A stretch of DNA of 64,000 bases from NCBI RefSeq assembly GCF_027244095.1, contig NC_069671.1, positions 2,790,001 through 2,854,000 on the forward strand, written 5' to 3'. The position numbers and the translations under genes were made by a program. Numbering within the stretch: position 1 is the stretch's first letter; each line of letters opens with the position of its first letter. The DNA is from Hemicordylus capensis. Its lineage: Eukaryota; Chordata; Lepidosauria; Squamata; Cordylidae. The notes below the pieces were generated by a model that worked only from the letters and a program-made list of their open reading frames with translations, did no database searches and was not told the DNA's origin. Positions 58,039 to 64,000 of this stretch are shown piece by piece.

Positions 58039-58799
58039 CTTATTTTTTTTATGGGCTACTTCTAAAATGTATTCAGACACACATTTTAATGTTTAAAAGG
58101 TGCTTGTGTAACGGTTAGGGTTGCATTCCCGGAGTGTAAAGCTCTATCTCCTCTGGAGCTTTTCCATACGAGGGGACCATTTGCAGTGACACCAGGACAG
58201 TGACGGAAGATGCTGTTCATACGGCCAATGGCATCATTCAGCTTTCCTCCCGACGATTCGCAGTGACTGTGCATGATCTACGCCTTTAAAAAGCAGCACT
58301 TTTGCGGAAGTGCTCAAAACGGCTGTAGGCGCTTCCCGTTTGGGAAAGCTCCAAGGCGTTTTTCATGCAGGGCTGTTTCCTCCGGATTGGAGGGCGTGCA
58401 TTCTCATATTGGCCAGATTTATCCCCAAATATCTGCAAGCTCTCAGGGAGCAGTTCACACACAATTCGGGGTTTTCACTGTGTGGTAATAATGCAGCCCG
58501 GTTTATATCCGGGGTTAAAAAATCCACCTTTTGCATCATTTTTTGGGGAGACAACTTCAAGTTTGCAATACAGCCTCGCAGTAAACTCTCTGGGAAAGCT
58601 CCTGGTTTGCAACTCCCCTTTGTGTTTAGCAAAAAGTTGCAATTAAAACCTTGGCTTGCTTAAAAAGCAGAGACAGCTGTGCAGTGATAGGCTGGGCCCT
58701 GCTTCCAGGCGGGCCAGCTGTGTCCACGGGAAGGCCAACTCAAGAGAAGAAGTCAATCCACCCTTTAAAGTAGTGAGATTCACTCCGGCCATCCTGCCA

Positions 58800-58985
58800 A
58801 CGCAGTGCGGGTCGATTTTGGCTCCAAACGAGGCCGTGCGGCCGTTTCGGACCAAAATATCACCCCACCACCACGTCTGAAGTCAGACATGGGGTGTGTG
58901 TCTGGGGCCACGTTTGCCACCCTGATTGGTGGCGGCCCGGGTTCTTTGAACCCATTCGCCCAATGGTGGCTCCGCCCCTGTTGAG
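58800..58985. repeat. GC-rich repeat, unclassified, copy 2
   Basis: GTCTGAAGTCAGACATGGGG, GGCGGCCCGGGTTCTTTGAA and CAATGGTGGCTCCGCCCCTG match copy 1. Confidence 0.55.
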
Positions 58986-59151
58986 AACCCTTGCCGTAGG
59001 CTGTTGGCAACCCATGCAAGAAAGCATTAAATGCTTTAGAAAACGAGGGCTTCCAGTTTGATCAAAGCACTTGTTTTTGCAGCGAGTTGTAAACTACAAA
59101 CCAGTCAGAAACCAAGTTGGGTCCCCTCCCCACCACCTAATGTTGGCTGTT

Positions 59152-59157
59152 TTTATT
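59152..59157 (-). promoter_or_regulatory. Poly(A) signal of DUSP18
   Basis: AATAAA on the minus strand about 150 bases after the DUSP18 stop. It leaves about 1.1 kb between the ends of the two convergent genes. Confidence 0.55.
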
Positions 59158-59304
59158 TATAGAAGAAAAAAGCAGAGCGGGTCCTCCTAATCAGCCAATC
59201 CCCTTTCCTGGCAAGGCAGGAGGGCTCTGTACTGTACTGAGTCTGTAAAATTCCCAAGAGTGCCTTGTACGTTAGTGCCGCCGGCGCCGGGAGTCTGCTG
59301 CTAG

Positions 59305-59871
59305 TCACAAAGCGACCATGACCTGGATTTCGTTTTCGTAGAGGTCGGGGATCACTCCCAGCGGAGACTGGACCATCTTGACGCTGGTCTTCCCAAAGAG
59401 TTTGTACTCGTACTGGATGAGCTGCTGCCAGAAGCCGTTGTTGGGCCGGATAATGGGCCGGCACGACTTGGTCCAGGCGTGGGCGTTGGCCAGAGTCATG
59501 GAGTGGTACTTCATCAGGTAGGCGATGCCGAGGGCAGCTGAGCGGCTGACTCCTGCGGCGCAGTGCACCAGTGTCCGGCCTTGGTTCAACTCCACGTTGC
59601 GGATCTTATCGGCTACGGGGTCGAAGAAGTCGTAAAGCCGGGAATGGGGAGAGTCCGTCACTGGGACGTGGATGTAGTAAATGTCCGGGAAGTAGGTGTT
59701 GACCACTTCCACCGAAACGTTGATGACCGTTGTGATCTGATTGGCATAGAGGAAGACCTTGTTGTTGGCAGCTTCCCCATTGCTGATGAACAGGCTGTTG
59801 GTAATCCGGGACAGGCCATAGACAGGCGGGTTCCTGAAGAGGACCGGAATGGATGTGAAGGCCGTAGTCAT
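59305..59871 (-). CDS. DUSP18: DUSP18 (dual specificity phosphatase 18), complete single coding exon
   Basis: Atypical (MAP-kinase-motif-less) dual-specificity phosphatase that removes phosphate from Tyr and Ser/Thr; human DUSP18 is reported at the inner mitochondrial membrane and cytosol. 188 aa, the same length as human. The start MTTAFTSIPVLFRNPPVYGL matches the human layout. The catalytic loop HCAAGVSRS has Cys104 and Arg110, with general acid Asp73 in VTDSPHSRL. Also seen: ITNSLFISNGEAANN, VINVSVEVVNT, AYLMKYHSMTL, TKSCRPIIRPNNGFW and GVIPDLYE. DUSP21 is a close relative, but the synteny and the single exon next to SLC35E4 favour DUSP18. Intact; convergent with the synergin-like gene. 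Confidence 0.97.
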   Translation of the reverse strand: MTTAFTSIPVLFRNPPVYGLSRITNSLFISNGEAANNKVFLYANQITTVINVSVEVVNTYFPDIYYIHVPVTDSPHSRLYDFFDPVADKIRNVELNQGRTLVHCAAGVSRSAALGIAYLMKYHSMTLANAHAWTKSCRPIIRPNNGFWQQLIQYEYKLFGKTSVKMVQSPLGVIPDLYENEIQVMVAL

Positions 59872-59926
59872 TCAGGCAGACTTTAGACATCGGCTACAGC
59901 CGAGGACAGCATTGTCGGGCACGATG
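59872..59926 (-). other. DUSP18 5' UTR part of the coding exon
   Basis: A good acceptor (CTCTCTGACCTTTGTAG on the minus strand) ends at 59927, so the coding exon likely begins at 59926 and at least one untranslated exon lies further right. That exon was not identified. Confidence 0.45.
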
Positions 59927-60064
59927 CTACAAAGGTCAGAGAGGAGGAAAGCTGTAATGAGCATGTCAGCAAAGGTGACCTCTTTCTCCTACCAATTTCC
60001 TAACAGCAGGGATGGTATTATGACGTGACTCCTTCAGATTTATAGTCTGCTATGTTAGGAACAT

Positions 60065-60302
60065 AACTACCTTAAGTGGCACAGCAGGGAAATGCTTGAC
60101 TAATAAGCAGAAAGTTGCCGGTTCGAATCCCCACTGGTACTATATCAGGCAGCAACAATATAGGAAGATGCTGAAAAGCATCATCTCACACTGCGTGGGA
60201 GAAGGCAATGGTCAACCCCACCTGTATTCTTCCCAAGACAATCATGGGGCTCTGTGGGTGCCAGGAGTTGAAATCAAATCGACGGCGCACTTTACCTTTA
60301 CA
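60065..60302 (+). mobile_element. BovB-tailed tRNA SINE
   Basis: AACTACCTTAAGTGGCACAG, CCGGTTCGAATCCCCACTGG and AAATCAAATCGACGGCGCAC. Upstream flank of DUSP18. Confidence 0.8.
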
Positions 60303-60589
60303 CTTTGGATAGGAAAGACCTCATCTTTAATCTCGAGAATTACGTGAGGAATAGGTAAGGAGAGAGAGAGATGCTTCCATCTGCTCTCTAAGAGGAAAGG
60401 AAGGGATTCTGACCCTCAACAGGAAATACCTGAAGAGTCATATCAGGGGTCATAGAGCAGAGACAGGTAGAACAGTTATGGAGACCCTTACTTACTATCT
60501 CTACTTCCAATGCCCCTAGTTAGGAGAGTTAGTTGCATTAGGATAGTTGGTGCAAAAGGTTGATGCATTGGAACTCCAACAGTACTGTA

Positions 60590-61165
60590 TGTGCATCCAA
60601 TTTTTGGTTTTGTGGAAGAAAGGTAGCAGGAAAACCTGGGTAGAAGTGATTATGTGGAAGCAAGGTCAGAGGAAAAGCTACCCAAGTTTTTCTCCTACCT
60701 TATTATTATTATGCTGTTTACACACAGTCTACCAGGTGTTATTGACTGGATTTGGTACTTTAATTACCGGGCCCTTTCCAAGGGTCTAGGATTATTCTTA
60801 TTCTAATTCTTATTATTTTATTATTTATTTATTCAATTTCTATACCGCCCTTCCCAAAATGGCTCAGGGTGGTCTACACAGAGAAATAACAAATAAAGAA
60901 GATGGCTCCCTGTCCCCAAAGGGCTCACAATCTAGAAAGAAACACGAGATAGACACCAGCAACAGTCACTGGAGGGATGCTGTGCTGGGGGCGGATAGGG
61001 CCAGTTGCTCTCCCCCGGCTAAATCAAGAGAATCACCATGTTAAAAGGTGCCTCTTTGCCAAGTAAGCAAGGGGTTACCTTGCTTCCACACAGCTGAAAA
61101 TTAGGAGCACACACAGTCAAACCCGGGTAGAACACAGTTTTATGATTATGTGAATGACCTCATTG
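60590..61165. mobile_element. Second copy of the long-TIR element, split by LINE/repeat A sequence
   Basis: Left part 60590-60702 (GGTAGCAGGAAAACCTGGGT) and right part from about 61074 (TTACCTTGCTTCCACACAGC to GAATGACCTC). Between them lie a reverse LINE 3' end (60710-60800) and a reverse repeat A (60820-61070). Confidence 0.68.
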
Positions 61166-61519
61166 TATGAAAGACCCACTGACTCCAACTTTAAGTTTCT
61201 ACGTCTTCTGGTTAAAACTAGCAATCTTGATCAATCCCCTACTATAGCACTTTTTTATTCAGCAGCTAACAACTGCAAGTGTTGGAAAAAATCCTCCAAA
61301 AACCAGTGGGCAGAGAAGATCTGGGAACTTGAGTCTGTATAAGCTAGCTCCCATAAGGCAAGCCAAGAACCTGTCTCTGAATACCCATTAAAAAGCAAGC
61401 CGGCTCCATTATGATATGTTATACTAAAGCTCTTTCCCAAAGCAAGTGTGTCTCTCCTAAACAGAAATGTGTATTCTGAGTCTATTGCAGTTAGGATGAT
61501 TATTCTGTTCTTTTTGGAG

Positions 61520-61720
61520 GGTGGGGCTGTGGCTTAGTGGGAGATCATCTCCTTTGCACGCAGAAGCTCCCAGGTTCCCTCCGTGGCAGCATCTCCAGGT
61601 AGGGTTGGGACAGACTCCCGCCTTAAACCTTGGAGAGCTGCTGCCAGTCAGTGCAGACAGCGCTGAGCTAGATGGGCCAAGGGTCAGACTCCGTATATGG
61701 CAGCTTCCTAAGTCCCTATA
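61520..61720 (+). mobile_element. tRNA SINE
   Basis: GGGGCTGTGGCTTAGTGGGA (A box), CCAGGTTCCCTCCGTGGCAG and a GAGCTAGATGGGCC tail. Confidence 0.72.
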
Positions 61721-61959
61721 TTTTTCTTCCTCCCAACTTGTACACCTCACTTTTCTGCATGCAAAAAAGTCCTTTTTCTTAGGATACAGGGCCTGGAAAT
61801 CCCCCGAGCAAGCCTGTAAACTTGAACTCCGCTTCTGCATTTCACCCCTGCTAACAAATCCCACCAACAAAAGCAACCATACTTTAGAATCTAAACCACT
61901 TCAGGAAGTCATTAATTAAGCAGCAACCACAACATCCAGAGAAAATATATACATTTTTA

Positions 61960-61962
<3 letters not shown>

Positions 61963-61994
<32 letters not shown>
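61963..61994. repeat. (CA)n microsatellite
   Basis: About 15 units. Confidence 0.93.
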
Positions 61995-61999
<5 letters not shown>

Positions 62000-62109
62000 T
62001 TTCTTGTTTTTGTTTGCCAGCTTGGGGGATTTGGAAGCGGAGGTGAAATTAATTCACCAGCTTGGCTGAAACTGACCAGCTTGCTTTTGGGAGGGTGCAA
62101 TTGATCATC

Positions 62110-62265
62110 TTGGTTGCCCACTTTTTCTTCTTCCTTCTCCAATTTTCACAGTTCTATCAGGTCCTTTTTGGGACACAGTGACCATACCTGTACACGGTAT
62201 TCCAAATGTGGGCACACCATAGATTCCCCCCCCCAGTGTTCTTGTCTTATACCGATTAGTGCAAA
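62110..62265 (-). mobile_element. CR1-like LINE fragment
   Basis: GGTTGCCCACTTTTTCTTCT, GGGACACAGTGACCATACCT and TATTCCAAATGTGGGCACAC, reverse CR1 3' UTR. Confidence 0.6.
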
Positions 62266-62269
62266 ACTT

Positions 62270-63830
62270 AACTGCACAGCAACCCTGCAGCTCTACCTGA
62301 TGAATGACGAGCCTGCAGGCCGTGCAGGGAGGGAGAGCAGCAGATGAAGCTCCGCGTAGGAGAGGGAGCTGCAGAGGCACAGCATAGATGGGTTCCACCA
62401 CCATCTAGGCCCCTGTGGGGACATTAAGAGGGCTCCCTCCAAATGGATTTATTTATTTATAAATAAATAAAAATAAAAAGGAACAGAAGGCTTAGAAGCG
62501 TCCTAAATAAAGCTCCTCTGTATTTAAGCTCCTCTAAATAAACCTTTCCCTTAATTTGTCTTTCTTTCACATTATCCCCCCCCCAAAAAACTGGACAAGA
62601 AGATCCACATATAATGGCGTAAATGTGGTTCTCCTGGTCAGTAAATATGGAAAAGCCAACGGGTGACATTGAGTCAGGGGAGGGGCTAGGGTTACCATAG
62701 CCCCCTCTATATGCAAAGATCTCCCTTTGCATCAACTACCAGGGCTGTCCTTGGGGTAGGACCAATGGAGGCTCCTCATCTGGGGCAGAGGGGGCATTGC
62801 CCCCCTCCTTGCCAGCCCCACATTCTTGGCAGCCTCCCCTTCTCTCAAACATATCCTCTCTTCCTTTCTGTCTTTCTCCCTGTCTGTCTCTCTTGCTTGA
62901 CTGTTGCTCTTGCATTTCCGCTGCTTGCCAGTAGATGACTCTGGCTGTTGGTCTTTTTTTCTAAATTCCTTTATAAAGCCAGTTCCTCCCTCTTAGGGTG
63001 TTCAGTGGGCTCTGTTGCCCCAAATGAAGTAATTACCATACTTAGTGACTACCCAAATTTCATATTTAGTGCCTCAGCAGCAATCAGCCTTTCTTTTCTC
63101 CCCCACCCTCCAAGGGTGGGCAGGGGCTAGCCCTGCCCCCAGCCAATCAGAAGTCAGAATAGCTTACAGGCACCTTTTCTGACCAACAACCAGCAAACAA
63201 AGCCAACCCAGTAATCTGATTTCCCAGGGTCCTTCTAGGCAAGCTGAGCAGACTTTTTGGAGTTCTTTGTGCAAAATGGGAACACCCAGTCTGCAAGCAA
63301 ATGGAGTTCAGAACAGGTTGGAGCCCTGGTTACCTTTCTCCAGTCGCTCCTTCTCCAGATTGAAGCCAGCCCTTTCCTCCTCACTCAGCACCCTAACCAA
63401 TCCAATGCCTCAGGAGGCATTGGATTTCTTCAGAATTTGCTGGTGTCGTGATCAGCCTCCCCTCCCTCTAAAGAGTTAACTGGAAGTGAACCCTTGTCCT
63501 GGCTGACAGGCTGGTGACTTACACAGATAGCCCAATCAGTCCACCGGCAGTGGGCGGGGGACCTAGAGAGCTGTTGCTGGAAATTCTGGGAACAAGAAAG
63601 GAAGTTCTGTGCTGGAGGAGCAAAGGGGGACATGTGGCAATGGAGTTTGCTGCAACTGGATGCCTGCAGCTCTTGGAAGATAGAACTGCAGGGGCTTGAT
63701 TCTCAACCAGGAGTTTGGTGAGTTCAAGGAAAGGAAGCCTGGGCTTTGTGGGGGAACAAGCCAGTCTAAAATAGTCAAGCAAGGCCACCACTCTAGAGTC
63801 CTTATGCCAGTTTTTGTTTGCTGTTGGTTG
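62270..63830. other. Right flank, nothing recognised
   Basis: Open frames (for example 63257-63451 plus, 63519-63791 minus) are short, unspliced and without known motifs. Confidence 0.45.
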
Positions 63831-63834
63831 GTTA

Positions 63835-63835
<1 letters not shown>

Positions 63836-63889
<54 letters not shown>
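63836..63889. repeat. (GT)n(GA)n microsatellite
   Basis: About 11 GT units directly followed by about 15 GA units. Confidence 0.93.
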
Positions 63890-63892
<3 letters not shown>

Positions 63893-64000
63893 TCTTCCTG
63901 ATGCTGCTCTCTCAGCCCTGACAAAGAAGGCAGAGAAGATCCACAGCTGAGGCAGAAATGTACCTTTTCAGGGTGTTTCTCCGCAGGGGCATGCCTCCCA

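Overview
This is a vertebrate nuclear genomic window, and a lizard or snake (squamate) is the best fit. The genes are split by GT-AG introns and carry canonical AATAAA signals. The space between exons is packed with CR1-like LINEs, an RTE/BovB-type LINE, BovB-tailed tRNA SINEs, MIR-like SINEs, composite 5S-rRNA/tRNA SINEs and short palindromic hAT elements. The gene order PES1 - TCN2 - SLC35E4 - DUSP18 is the order on human 22q12.2, so the window is a conserved syntenic block. The species cannot be fixed from sequence alone.

Layout. 1-14.8 kb: 5' half of PES1 (minus strand, coding exons 1-8, codons 1-275); the remaining exons lie left of the window. 14.8-15.3 kb: PES1 promoter side. 19.4-30.7 kb: complete TCN2 (transcobalamin 2), nine coding exons, plus strand, 441 aa. 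32.6-33.3 kb: a CpG island with a possible first exon. 36.1-39.7 kb: SLC35E4, two coding exons, 341 aa. 50.3-57.8 kb: five splice-bounded coding exons, plus strand, that read as the C-terminus of a gamma-synergin (SYNRG)-like protein; I know of no such gene between SLC35E4 and DUSP18 in human. 59.3-59.9 kb: DUSP18 on the minus strand, convergent with the synergin-like gene. A tRNA-Cys(GCA) gene lies at 52.8 kb.

Repeat families as named below. 'Composite SINE': a head with the 3' half of 5S rRNA (AGCTAAGCAGGGT and TTGGATGGGAGAC) joined to a tRNA-like body. 'tRNA SINE': the body alone, with an A box like TAGCTCAGTGG and a tail containing GAGCTAGATGGACC. 'BovB-tailed SINE': tRNA head plus a GTCGAAATCGACTCGACGGC-type tail. 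'Repeat A': a retroelement 3' end with AAACCGCCCTGAGCCA followed by AT-rich microsatellite. 'hAT palindrome': 100-140 bp elements with arms ACTACAACTCCCATCATCCC. Repeat edges are read by eye and are good to about 10-30 bp.

The named genes do unrelated jobs: ribosome biogenesis (PES1), plasma cobalamin transport (TCN2), a putative membrane transporter (SLC35E4), possible clathrin/AP-1 traffic (synergin-like) and phosphatase signalling (DUSP18). They are linked by ancestry of position, not by pathway.
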